NCBI GenBank assembly: GCA_963678705.1
Contig: OY783204.1
Coordinates: 14,580,759 to 14,644,758 of the forward strand
Origin: Panorpa germanica
Lineage: Eukaryota > Arthropoda > Insecta > Mecoptera > Panorpidae
Length of the DNA stretch: 64,000 nucleotides
Direction of reading: 5' to 3'
The notes beneath the pieces were generated by a model that did not search any database, had not been told where the DNA came from, and saw only the letters and a list, made by a program, of their open reading frames with translations. Shown here in pieces: positions 1-9,526 of this stretch (positions within the stretch are counted from its first letter, which is position 1; every line of letters starts with the position of its first letter). The position numbers were made by a program, and so were the translations under genes.

Positions 1-188
1 TTAATGCGGCTGTAGGATAAAAGTCTGGAGACGATACTAAATATATTGCCAAAAAGATGAATGCATATATGCATAAGCTCTGGCAAGACAGATGGGACTT
101 AATACAAAAAGGAAGACCTACGTATTGGTTTACAAGGACGTTAATATTGCTTTGCAACACAAGTGGTTCCTATCTACTTTGTGTGTGA
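1..188 (+). pseudogene. C-terminal tail of the RT relic belonging to the preceding, unseen monomer
   Basis: The window opens inside the RT relic. From the ATG at 57 the reading is MNAYMHKLWQDRWDL followed by the KGRPTYW segment, which matches the region close to the C-terminus of R1-type ORF2 proteins. An in-frame TAA lies upstream (16-18), so the segment is cut off from the rest of the relic. The body of this copy would lie before base 1, showing that the array extends to the left. Confidence 0.7.
61..74. other. Perfect 14-bp palindrome ATGCATATATGCAT
   Basis: The sequence equals its own reverse complement and falls inside the C-terminal RT relic (MNAYMHKL). It recurs in each monomer. Units 19, 21, 24, 33 and 36 carry a G-C to G-T change (TATGTAT) that spoils the right arm and marks a haplotype. 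Confidence 0.7.
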
Positions 189-254
189 TCGGCTCCTGCT
201 ACTTTAGGTGAAAAAAGTGATTAAAAGTGAGAAATTAATTATGGAAAAAAATTA

Positions 255-260
255 AATAAA
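255..260 (+). promoter_or_regulatory. Poly(A)-signal-like AATAAA
   Basis: AATAAA within TTAAATAAATT is followed by a hairpin (268-292) and a T/GT-rich stretch (about 291-320), the arrangement expected around a metazoan cleavage site. It recurs in the monomers read. AATAAA is frequent in AT-rich DNA, so this is suggestive only. Confidence 0.3.
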
Positions 261-267
261 TTATATG

Positions 268-292
268 AATACTTTTTCAAACGAAAAGTATT
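268..292 (+). other. Inverted repeat, 9-bp perfect stem and 7-nt loop
   Basis: AATACTTTT and AAAAGTATT are exact reverse complements separated by TCAAACG. The stem is intact in most units. Unit 7 changes only the loop (TCCAACG). Unit 11 (GAATAGTATT) and unit 22 (AAAAGTTTTT) break the right arm. It sits 7 bp after the AATAAA. Confidence 0.6.
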
Positions 293-389
293 TAAGTTTG
301 TTTTAAATTTGTGTTAATTTACCCTAAACAAAGTGTTTTTACAAAAGTTTGACAGTTGGAAACCAGTGTTAAAAACGAATTTTTCATTA

Positions 390-401
390 CGCGTACACGC
401 G
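390..401. other. CG-rich interrupted palindrome CGCGTACACGCG
   Basis: CGCGT and ACGCG are inverted around AC. Four CpG dinucleotides stand in 12 bp inside an otherwise AT-rich spacer. I saw no substitution in this 12-mer in any of the 41 copies, although surrounding bases vary. Confidence 0.6.
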
Positions 402-487
402 GTCTTATAAACATAACCTCAAATTTGTAACTTTGATGTTTGATATAAGAAATTAATAAGTGCGATAGACAAAAAAAGTGATAGTTA

Positions 488-507
488 TTAGGTTAGGTTA
501 GGTTAGG
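488..507 (+). repeat. Four perfect TTAGG telomere-type repeats
   Basis: TTAGG is repeated four times and followed by TGTTAG. All other units read have one TTAGG plus TTAG before TGTTAG, making unit 1 11 bp longer. TTAGG is the canonical arthropod telomere repeat. Some R1-clade elements (TRAS, SART) target it, which fits the RT relic of this array. Confidence 0.75.
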
Positions 508-625
508 TGTTAGTGCTAAAACATCAAGTGGTTTAAAATTCAAGAAATCTGTAGAGATATATAAGGAAGACCTCATATAAACACTACAAATATACGGAAG
601 ACAAAAGGTTGCCGCCCACTATCAA

Positions 626-631
626 GTAAGT
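626..631 (+). promoter_or_regulatory. 5' splice-donor-like CAA|GTAAGT
   Basis: GTAAGT is the consensus intron start, here after ATCAA. A second donor-like ATG|GTAAGT lies at 808-813. Both recur in the monomers. No convincing pyrimidine-rich acceptor follows; the nearest candidates are weak TTACAG|G (1374-1380) and TTGCAG within the RT relic. Confidence 0.2.
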
Positions 632-676
632 CGAATAACATTAACTATAAATAATATTAAAACACAAGAATAAGTT

Positions 677-684
677 TATATAAA
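677..684 (+). promoter_or_regulatory. TATA-box-like TATATAAA
   Basis: TATATAAA occurs here within TTTATATAAATGCG and is kept in other monomers. In AT-rich DNA such a match is expected by chance. It is listed because it recurs in a spacer with other promoter-like elements. No clear arthropod initiator sits 25-30 bp downstream. Confidence 0.2.
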
Positions 685-753
685 TGCGTGTTTTAAATAA
701 TAATGAGAGTGTATTAATTGTTATAAGTGATTAAGTGAACAATATATGCGGTT

Positions 754-762
754 TTCTTGGAA
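754..762 (+). promoter_or_regulatory. STAT-type TTCNNNGAA site beside the HSE-like site
   Basis: TTCTTGGAA fits the TTCNNNGAA consensus bound by insect STAT92E-type factors and lies 13 bp before the HSE-like palindrome. It is present in nearly all units read. Such a short degenerate motif is common by chance, so functional support is weak. Confidence 0.2.
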
Positions 763-775
763 ATAGTGATTGATC

Positions 776-790
776 GTTCATGAACATTCA
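776..790 (+). promoter_or_regulatory. Perfect heat-shock-element-like site, one per monomer
   Basis: GTTCATGAACATTCA fits nTTCnnGAAnnTTCn, three alternating inverted pentamers, the canonical HSF trimer site. It lies 185 bp upstream of the TTG that opens the motif-B frame, and recurs at that offset in other units (for example 2362-2376). Unit 14 has it 136 bp upstream because of its 49-bp deletion. The only broken copy I noticed is unit 12, where GAA became AAA. The sequence match is direct; HSF binding is inference. Confidence 0.5.
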
Positions 791-858
791 ATGGTAACAA
801 ACAAATGGTAAGTAAGTAGGCATAAGTACAAGTATGTATATGAGATATTTATAGAAAT

Positions 859-864
859 TCAGTG
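859..864 (+). promoter_or_regulatory. Arthropod initiator-like TCAGTG
   Basis: TCAGT matches the insect RNA polymerase II initiator core. It lies about 70 bp downstream of the HSE-like site, with a weak TATATG about 24 bp upstream of the A. That spacing resembles a compact heat-shock promoter but the TATA element is poor. The 49-bp deletion in unit 14 removes it. Confidence 0.2.
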
Positions 865-875
865 TGCCTTTGTTG

Positions 876-1785
876 ATGTCCGGTGGCCAAGTGACCTTCA
901 AAGAATTAGACCGGCAAAAACCTATAGGTACGTCTACTGCGCTATGGAGAACTATTTTCATTGTCGAACATTATTTTACAAACCGATTACCGTTCCATGA
1001 AAAGGCAACTATCTAAAGGTTGTCCTCAGCGATCTGTAATGGGGCCTGAGCTCTGGAACATGGTATTCGACGAGAACTGTGTTTCTCACTCGAAAGGTTG
1101 TGTAGACATATGTTTTGCCAACGATAATGTGATCCTTATCGGTGCAAAAAGTACAGACACCCTAGAGAGCCGTTCTCGACCTGCTATATATAAAATCTGT
1201 AGTTTCTTGAAGCTACAAAGCTACGAAACAAATACAGTAACAACGAATGATAAACTTGTAACACACCTTGCGCGTGTCACAAGGACGGAATGAAGCTTAA
1301 ACTCGGCAACTATGCCGACACTATACAAGGGGGCATTTATGCTAATAGTTGTGTATTGTGCTTCGGCATGGTATTACAGGATCAATCTTCCAGATCTTCG
1401 ATGCAAAGAACTATGTTATTGACGATGACGCGTTGTTGCAGAACTGTATCTACAGAAGTGGTGCAAGTGATATTAGGGACAATTCCTTTAGATTTAAAAA
1501 TCACTCATGCACTTACTCAAGTACAAATTACGCTAGAACTGAAAAAATCAAATTTTGATGATTTAAAATTAATGCGACAAATTTCGAGGATTTAAAGTTA
1601 ATGCGGCTGTAGGATAAAAGTCTGGAGACGATACTAAATATATTGCCAAAAAGATGAATGCATATATGCATAAGCTCTGGCAAGACAGATGGGACTTAAT
1701 ACAAAAAGGAAGACCTACGTATTGGTTTACAAGGACGTTAATATTGCTTTGCAACACAAGTGGTTCCTATCTACTATGTGTGTGA
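876..1785 (+). pseudogene. Decayed RT fragment of an R1-clade non-LTR retrotransposon (model copy, units 1/2)
   Basis: This is the coding-derived half of the monomer, pieced together from different frames. Frame 3 from 876 gives a stretch ending VEHYFTNR, like the segment between RT motifs A and B. Frame 1 from about 961 gives KGCPQRSVMGPELWN (motif B, family form KGCPQGSVLGP, here Gly to Arg) and FAND at 1114-1125 (family form FADD/YADD, first catalytic Asp lost). It stops at TGA 1291-1293 and resumes with YKGAFMLIVVYCASAWYYR, thumb-like. Frame 3 from 1401 gives QRTMLLTMTRCCRTVSTE and then LDLKI, characteristic of R1-type ORF2. Frame 1 from 1654 gives MHKLWQDRWDLIQKGRPTYW, then TGA at 1783. 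The endonuclease, RT motifs before A and the terminal zinc knuckle are not visible. The clade call rests on remembered family motifs; a database search would settle it. Confidence 0.8.
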
Positions 1786-3183
1786 TCGGCTCCTGCTACT
1801 TTAGGTGAAAAAAGTGATTGAAAGTGAGAAATTAATTATGGAAAAAAATTAAATAAATTATATGAATACTTTTTCAAACGAAAAGTATTTAAGTTTGTTT
1901 TAAATTTGTGTTAATTTACCCTAAACAAAGTGTTTTTACAAAAGTTTGACAGTTGGAAACCAGTGTTAAAAACGAATTTTTCATTACGCGTACACGCGGT
2001 CTTATAAACATAACCTCAAATTTGTAACTTTGATGTTTGATATAAGACATTAATAAGTGCGATAGACAAAAAAAGTGATAGTTATTAGGTTAGTGTTAGT
2101 GCTAAAACATCAAGTGGTTTAAAATTCAAGAAATCTGTAGAGATATATTAGGAAGACCTCATATAAACACTACAAATATACGGAAGACAAAAGGTTGCCG
2201 CCCACTATCAAGTAAGTCGAATAACATTAACTATAAATAATATTAAAACACAAGAATTAGTTTATATAAATGCGTGTTTTAAATAATAATGAGAGTGTAT
2301 TAATTGTTATAAGTGATTAAGTGAACAATATATGCGGTTTTCTTGGAAATAGTGATTGATCGTTCATGAACATTCAATGGTAACAAACAAATGGTAAGTA
2401 AGTAGGCATAAGTACAAGTATGTATATGAGATATTTATAGAAATTCAGTGTGCCTTTGTTGATGTCCGGTGGCCCAGTGACCTTCAAAGAATTACACCGG
2501 CAAAAACCTATAGGTACGTCTACTGCGCTATGGAGAACTATTTTCATTGTCGAACATTATTTTACAAACCGATTACCGTTCCATGAAAAGGCAACTATCT
2601 AAAGGTTGTCCTCAGCGATCTGTAATGGGGCCTGAGCTCTGGAACATGGTATTCGACGAGAACTGTGTTTCTCACTCGAAAGGTTGTGTAGACATATGTT
2701 TTGCCAACGAAAATGAGATCCTTATCGGTGCAAATAGTACAGAAACCCTAGAAAGCCGTTCTCGACCTGCTATATATAAAATCTGTAGTTTCTTGAAGCT
2801 ACAAAGCTACGAAGCAATTACAGTAACAACGAATGATAAACTTGTAACACACCTTGCGCGTGTCACAAGGACGGAATGAAGCTTAAACTCGGCAACTATG
2901 CCGACACTATACAAAGGGGCATTTATGCTAATAGTTGTGTATTGTGCTTCGGCATGGTATTACAGGATCAATCTTCCAGATCTTCCATGCAAAGAACTAT
3001 GTTATTGACGATGACGCGTTGTTGCAGAACTGTATCTACAGAAGTGGTGCAAGTGATATTGGGGACAATTCTTTTAGATTTAAAAATCTTTCGTGCACTT
3101 ACTCAAGTACAAATTACGCTAGAACTGAAAAAATCAAATTTTGATGATTTAAAATTAATGCGACAAATTTTGAGGATTTAAAG
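1598..3183 (+). repeat. Monomer 2 (1,586 bp)
   Basis: The RT relic starts its motif-B frame at 2547. The box is FANE and the later relic reads KIFRA. Private changes include GTGATTGAAAGTG, TATATTAGGAAG and GGCCCAGTGACC. Confidence 0.95.
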
Positions 3184-4769
3184 TTAATGCGGCTGTAGGA
3201 TAAAAGTCTGGAGACGATACTAAATATATTGCCAAAAAGATGAATGCATATATGCATAAGCTCTGGCAAGACAGATGGGACTTAATACAAAAAGGAAGAC
3301 CTACGTATTGGTTTACAAGGACGTTAATATTGCTTTGCAACACAAGTGGTTCCTATCTACTATGTATGTGATCGGCTCCTGCTACTTTAGGTGAAAAAAG
3401 TGATTAAAAGTGAGAAATTAATTATGGAAAAAAATTAAATAAATTATATGAATACTTTTTCAAACGAAAAGTATTTAAGTTTGTTTTAAATTTGTGTTAA
3501 TTTACCCTAAACAAAGTGTTTTTACAAAAGTTTGACAGTTGGAAACCAGTGTTAAAAACGAATTTTTCATTACGCGTACACGCGGTCTTATAAACATAAC
3601 CTCAAATTTGTAACTTTGATGTTTGATATAAGACATTAATAAGTGCGATAGACAAAAAAAGTGATAGTTATTAGGTTAGTGTTAGTGCTAAAACATCAAG
3701 TGGTTTAAAATTCAAGAAATCTGTAGAGATATATAAGGAAGACCTCATATAAACACTACAAATATACGGAAGACAAAAGGTTGCCGCCCACTATCAAGTA
3801 AGTCAAATAACATTAACTATAAATAATATTAAAACACAAGAATTAGTTTATATAAATGCGTGTTTTAAATAATAATGAGAGTGTATTAATTGTTATAAGT
3901 GATTAAGTGAACAATATATGCGGTTTTCTTGGAAATGGTGAATGAGCGTTCATGAACATTCAATGGTAACAAACAAATGGTAAGTAAGTAGGCATAAGTA
4001 CAAGTATGTATATGAGATATTTATAAAAATTCAGTGTGCCTTTGTTGATGTCCGGTGGCCAAGTGACCTTCAAAGAATTAGACCGGCAAAAACCTATAGG
4101 TACGTCTACTGCGCTATGGAGAACTATTTTTAATGTCGAACATTATTTTACAAACCGATTACCGTTCCATGAAAAGGCAACTATCTATAGGTTGTCCTTA
4201 GCGATCTGTAATGGGGCCTGAGCTCTGGAACATGGTATTCGACGAGAACTGTGTTTCTCACTCGAAAGGTTGTGTAGACATATGTTTTGCCAACGAAAAT
4301 GAGATCCTTATCGGTGCAAATAGTACAGAAACCCTAGAAAGCCGTTCTCGACCTGCTATATATAAAATCTGTAGTTTTTTGAAGCTACAAAGCTACGAAG
4401 CAATTACAGTAACAACGAATGATAAACTTGTAACACACCTTGCGCGTGTCACAAGGACGGAATGAAGCTTAAACTCGGCAACTATGCCGACACTATACAA
4501 AGGGGCATTTATGCTAATAGTTGTGTATTGTGCTTCGGCATGGTATTACAGGATCAATCTTCCAGATCTTCCATGCAAAGAACTATGTTATTGACGATGA
4601 CGCGTTGTTGCAGAACTGTATCTACAGAAGTGGTGCAAGTGATATTAGGGACAATTCTTTTAGATTTAAAAATCACTCATGCACTTACTCAAGTACAAAT
4701 TACGCTAGAACTGAAAAAATCAAATTTTGATGATTTAAAATTAATGCGACAAATTTCGAGGATTTAAAG
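3184..4769 (+). repeat. Monomer 3 (1,586 bp), RT frame broken in motif B
   Basis: The motif-B Gln codon is TAG at 4199-4201 and the preceding Lys is Ile, so the frame restarts only at 4211. The box is FANE and the later relic reads KITHA. The change removing the stop in the overlapping frame lets the VEHYFTNR segment run on to 4221. Confidence 0.95.
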
Positions 4770-6355
4770 TTAATGCGGCTGTAGGATAAAAGTCTGTAGA
4801 CGATACTAAATATATTGCCAAAAAGATGAATGCATATATGCATAAGCTCTGGCAAGACAGACGGGACTTAATACAAAAAGGAAGACCTACGTATTGGTTT
4901 ACAAGGACGTTAATATTGCTTTGCAACACAAGTGGTTCCTATCTACTATGTGTGTGATCGGCTCCTGCTACTTTAGGTGAAAAAAGTGATTAAAAGTGAG
5001 AAATTAATTATGGAAAAAAATTAAATAAATTATATGAATACTTTTTCAAACGAAAAGTATTTAAGTTTGTTTTAAATTTGTGTTAATTTACCCTAAACAA
5101 AGTGTTTTTACAAAAGTTTGACAGTTGGAAACCAGTGTTAAAAACGAATTTTTCATTACGCGTACACGCGGTCTTATAAACATAACCTCAAGTTTGTAAC
5201 TTTGATGTTTGATATAAGAAATTAATAAGTGCGATAGACAAAAAAAGTGAAAGTTATTAGGTTAGTGTTAGTGCTAAAACATCAAGTGGTTTAAAATTCA
5301 AGAAATCTGTAGAGATATATAAGGAAGACCTCATATAAACACTACAAATATACGGAAGACAAAAGGTTGCCGCCCACTATCAAGTAAGTCGAATAACATT
5401 AACTATAAATAATATTAAAACACAAGAATTAGTTTATATAAATGCGTGTTTTAAATAATAATGAGAGTGTATTAATTGTTATAAGTGATTAAGTGAACAA
5501 TATATGCGGTTTTCTTGGAAATAGTGATTGATCGTTCATGAACATTCAATGGTAACAAACAAATGGTAAGTAAGTAGGCATAAGTACAAGTATGTATATG
5601 AGATATTTATAGAAATTCAGTGTGCCATTGTTGATGTCCGGTGGCCAAGTGACCTTCAAAGAATTAGACCGGCAAAAACCTATAGGTACGTCTACTGCGC
5701 TATGGAGAACTATTTTCATTGTCGAACATTAGTTTTCAAACCGATTACCGTTCCATGAAAAGGCAACTATCTAAAGGTTGTCCTCAGCAATCTGTAATGG
5801 GGCCTGAGCTCTGGAACATGGTATTCGACGAGAACTGTGTTTCTCACTCGAAAGGTTGTGTAGACATATGTTTTGCCAACGAAAATGAGATCCTTATCGG
5901 TGCAAATAGTACAGAAACCCTAGAAAGCCGTTCTCGACCTGCTATATATAAAATCTGTAGTTTCTTGAAGCTACAAAGCTACGAAGCAAATACAGTAACA
6001 ACGAATGATAAACTTGTAACACACCTTGCGCGTGTCACAAGGACGGAATGAAGCTTAAACTCGGCAACTATGCCGACACTATACAAAGGTGCATTTATGC
6101 TAATAGTTGTGTATTGTGCTTCGGCATGGTATTACAGGATCAATCTTCCAGATCTTCCATGCAAAGAACTATGTTATTGACGATGACGCGTTGTTGCAGA
6201 ACTGTATCTACAGAAGTGGTGCAAGTGATATTAGGGACAATTCTTTTAGATTTAAAAATCACTCATGCACTTACTCAAGTACAAATTACGCTAGAACTGA
6301 AAAAATCAAATTTTAATGATTTAAAATTAATGCGACAAATTTCGAGGATTTAAAG
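4770..6355 (+). repeat. Monomer 4 (1,586 bp)
   Basis: The box is FANE and motif B reads CPQQSV. Private changes include AGTCTGTAGACG, CATTAGTTTTCAAACC and TGTGCCATTG. The later relic reads KITHA. Confidence 0.95.
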
Positions 6356-7941
6356 TTAATGCGGCTGTAGGATAAAAGTCTGGAGACGATACTAAATATA
6401 TTGCCAAAAAGATGAATGCATATATGCATAAGCTCTGGCAAGACAGACGGGACTTAATACAAAAAGGAAGACCTACGTATTGGTTTACAAGGACGTTAAT
6501 ATTGCTTTGCAACACAAGTGGTTCCTATCTACTATGTGTGTGATCGGCTCCTGCTACTTTAGGTGAAAAAAGTGATTAAAAGTGAGAAATTAATTATGGA
6601 AAAAAATTAAATAAATTATATGAATACTTTTTCAAACGAAAAGTATTTAAGTTTGTTTTAAATTTGTGTTAATTTACCCTAAACAAAGTGTTTTTACAAA
6701 AGTTTGACAGTTGGAAACCAGTGTTAAAAACGAATTTTTCATTACGCGTACACGCGGTCTTATAAACATAACCTCAAATTTGTAACTTTGATGTTTGATA
6801 TAAGAAATTAATAAGTGCGATAGACAAAAAAAGTGATAGTTATTAGGTTAGTGTTAGTGCTAAAACATCAAGTGGTTTAAAATTCAAAAAATCTGTAGAG
6901 ATATATAAGGAAGACCTCATATAAACACTACAAATATACGGAAGACAAAAGATTGCCGCCCACTATCAAGTAAGTCGAATAACATTAACTATAAATAATA
7001 TTAAAACACAAGAATTAGTTTATATAAATGCGTGTTTTAAATAATAATGAGAGTGTATTAATTGTTATAAGTGATTAAGTGAACAATATATGCGGTTTTC
7101 TTGGAAATAGTGATTGATCGTTCATGAACATTCAATGGTAACAAACAAATGGTAAGTAAGTAGGCATAAGTACAAGTATGTATATGAGATATTTATAGAA
7201 ATTCAGTGTGCCTTTGTTGATGTCCGGTGGCCAAGTGACCTTCAAAGAATTAGACCGGCAAAAACCTATAGGTACGTCTACTGCGCTATGGAGAACTATT
7301 TTCATTGTCGAACATTATTTTACAAACCGATTACCGTTCCATGAAAAGGCAACTATCTAAAGGTTGTCCTCAGCGATCTGTAATGGGGCCTGAGCTCTGG
7401 AACATGGTATTCGACGAAAACTGTGTTTCTCACTCGAAAGGTTGTGTAGACATATGCTTTGCCAACGATAATGTGATCCTTATCGGTGCAAATAGTACAG
7501 AAACCCTAGAAAGCCGTTCTTGACCTGCTATATATAAAATCTGTAGTTTCTTGAAGCTACAAAGCTACAAAACAAATACAGAAACAACGAATGATAAACT
7601 TGTAACACACCTTGCGCGTGTCACAAGGACGGAATGAAGCTTAAACTCGGCAACTATGCCGACACTATACAAGAGGGCATTTATGCTAATAGTTGTGTAT
7701 TGTGCTTCGGCATGGTATTACAGGATCAATCTTCCAGATCTTCCATGCAAAGAACTATGTTATTGACGATGACTCGTTGTTGCAGAACTGTATCTACAGA
7801 AGTGGTGCAAGTGATATTGGGGACAATTCCTTTAGATTTAAAAATCACTCATGCACTTACTCAAGTACAGATTACGCTAGAACTGAAAAAATCAAATTTT
7901 GATGATTTAAAATTAATGCGACAAATTTCGATGATTTAAAG
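6356..7941 (+). repeat. Monomer 5 (1,586 bp), premature stop
   Basis: The RT frame from 7305 ends early at TGA 7521-7523, where a CGA codon became TGA after motif C. The box is FAND. This is the first copy whose RT half carries the units 5-10 subfamily markers (GATGACTCG, GTIPLDL, SYKTNT). Confidence 0.95.
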
Positions 7942-9526
7942 TTAATGCGGCTGTAGGATAAAAGTCTGGAGACGACACCAAATATATTGCCAAAGAGATG
8001 AATGCATATATGCATAAGCTCTAGCAAGACAGATGGGACTTAATACAAAAAGGAAGACCTACGTATTGGTTTACAAGGACTTTAATATTGCTTTGCAACA
8101 CAAGTGGTTCCTATCTACTATGTGTGTGATCGCCTTTGCTACTTTAGGTGAAAAAAGTGATTAAAAGTGAGAAATTAATTATGGAAAAAAATTAAATAAA
8201 TTATATGAATACTTTTTCAAACGAAAAGTATTTAAGTTTGTTTTAAATTTGTGTTAATTTACTCTAAACAAAGTGTTTTTACAAAAGTTTGACAGTTGGA
8301 AACCAGTGTTAAAAACGAATTTTTCATTACGCGTACACGCGGTCTTGTAAACATATCCTTAAATTTGTAACTTTGATGTTTGATATAAGACATTAATAAG
8401 TGCGATAGACAAAATAAGTGATAATAATTAGGTTAGTGTTAGTGCTAAAACATCAAGTGGTTTAAAATTCAAAAAATCTGTAGAGATATATAAGGAAGAC
8501 CTCATATAAACACTACAAATATACGGAAGACAAAAGGTTGCCGCCCACTATCAAGTAAGTCGAATAACATTAACTATAAATAATATTAAAACACAAGAAT
8601 TAGTTTATATAAATGCGTGATTTAAATAATAATGAGAGTGTATTAATTGTTATAAGTGATTAAGTGAACAATATATGCGGTTTTCTTAGAAATAGTGATT
8701 GATCGTTCATGAACATTCAATGGTTACAAACAAATGGTAAGTAAGTAGGCATAAATACAAGAATGTATATGAGATATTTATAGAAATTTAGTGTGCCTCT
8801 GTTGATGTCCGGTGGCCAAGTGACCTTCAAAGAATTAGACCGGCAAAAACCTATAGGTACGTCTACTGCGCTATGGAGAACTATTTTCATTGTCGAACAT
8901 TATTTTACAAACCGATTACCGTTCCATGAAAAGGCAACTATCTAAAGGTTGTCCTCAGCGATCTGTAATGGGGCCTGAGCTCTGGAACATGGTATTCGAC
9001 GAGAACTGTGTTTCTCACTCGAAAGGTTGTGTAGACATATGTTTTGAAAACGACAATGTGATCCTTATCGGTGCAAATAGTACAGAAACCCTAGAAAGCC
9101 GTTCTCGACCTGCTATATATAAAATCTGTAGTTTCTTGAAGCTACAAAGCTACAAAACAAATACAGTAACAACGAATGATAAACTTGTAACACACCTTGC
9201 GCGTGTCACAAGGACGGAATGAAGCTTAAACTCGGCAACTATGCCGACACTATACAAGGGGGCATTTATGCTAATAGTTGTGTATTGTGCTTCGGCATGG
9301 TATTACAGGATCAATCTTCCAGATCTTCCATGCAAAGAACTATGTTATTGACGATGACTCGTTGTTGCAGAACTGTATCTACAGAAGTGGTGCAAGTGAT
9401 ATTGGGGACAATTCCTTTAGATTTAAAAATCACTCATGCACTTACTCAAGTACAGATTACGCTAGAACTGAAAAAATCAAATTTTGATGATTTAAAATTA
9501 ATGCGACAAATTTCAAAGATTTAAAG
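7942..9526 (+). repeat. Monomer 6 (1,585 bp)
   Basis: One base is lost in the GATCGGCTCC tract, which reads GATCGCCTTTGC. The RT box reads FEND, a further change on FAND. Spacer variants TACTCTAAAC and CTTGTAAACATATCC are shared with unit 7. Confidence 0.95.

Larger units (their letters stand above)
189..875. other. Noncoding AT-rich spacer of the monomer (model copy in unit 1)
   Basis: I find no coding relic here in any frame. The spacer is rich in A/T runs. In order it holds an AATAAA (255-260), a 9-bp-stem hairpin (268-292), a CGCG palindrome (390-401), an A7 tract (471-477), TTAGG repeats (488-507), two GTAAGT donor-like sites (626, 808), a TATATAAA (677-684), a heat-shock-type palindrome (776-790) and a TCAGTG initiator-like hexamer (859-864). 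The same order recurs in every monomer. The A-rich tract followed by TTAGG could mark the original 3' end of the retrotransposon, but that is inference. Confidence 0.75.
1..1597 (+). repeat. Monomer 1 (1,597 bp)
   Basis: This is the longest copy, because of extra TTAGG repeats. The RT box is FAND. The motif-C neighbourhood reads AKSTDT instead of the usual ANSTET. The downstream relic reads GTIPLDLKITHA. The tail reads CTACTTTGTG where others have CTACTATGTG. Confidence 0.95.

Noticed and set aside
961-1293. The 110-aa open frame as a real, expressed gene in each unit
   Set aside because: It starts at a TTG, not ATG, has a mutated catalytic box, and is a fragment of RT with the rest of the domain in other frames. 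It is better described as a pseudogene piece.
1374-1380. TTACAG|G as a 3' splice acceptor
   Set aside because: No polypyrimidine tract precedes it, and it falls within the RT relic where such words occur by chance.
1349-1558. The 69-aa frame overlapping the R1-like segment
   Set aside because: It is an out-of-frame shadow of the CRTVSTE..LDL relic, with no recognisable family similarity.
1569-1757. A 62-aa minus-strand frame with hydrophobic stretches, present in most units
   Set aside because: It is antisense to the WQDRW..KGR relic. Its recurrence follows from the repeat, and the hydrophobicity comes from reading the complement.
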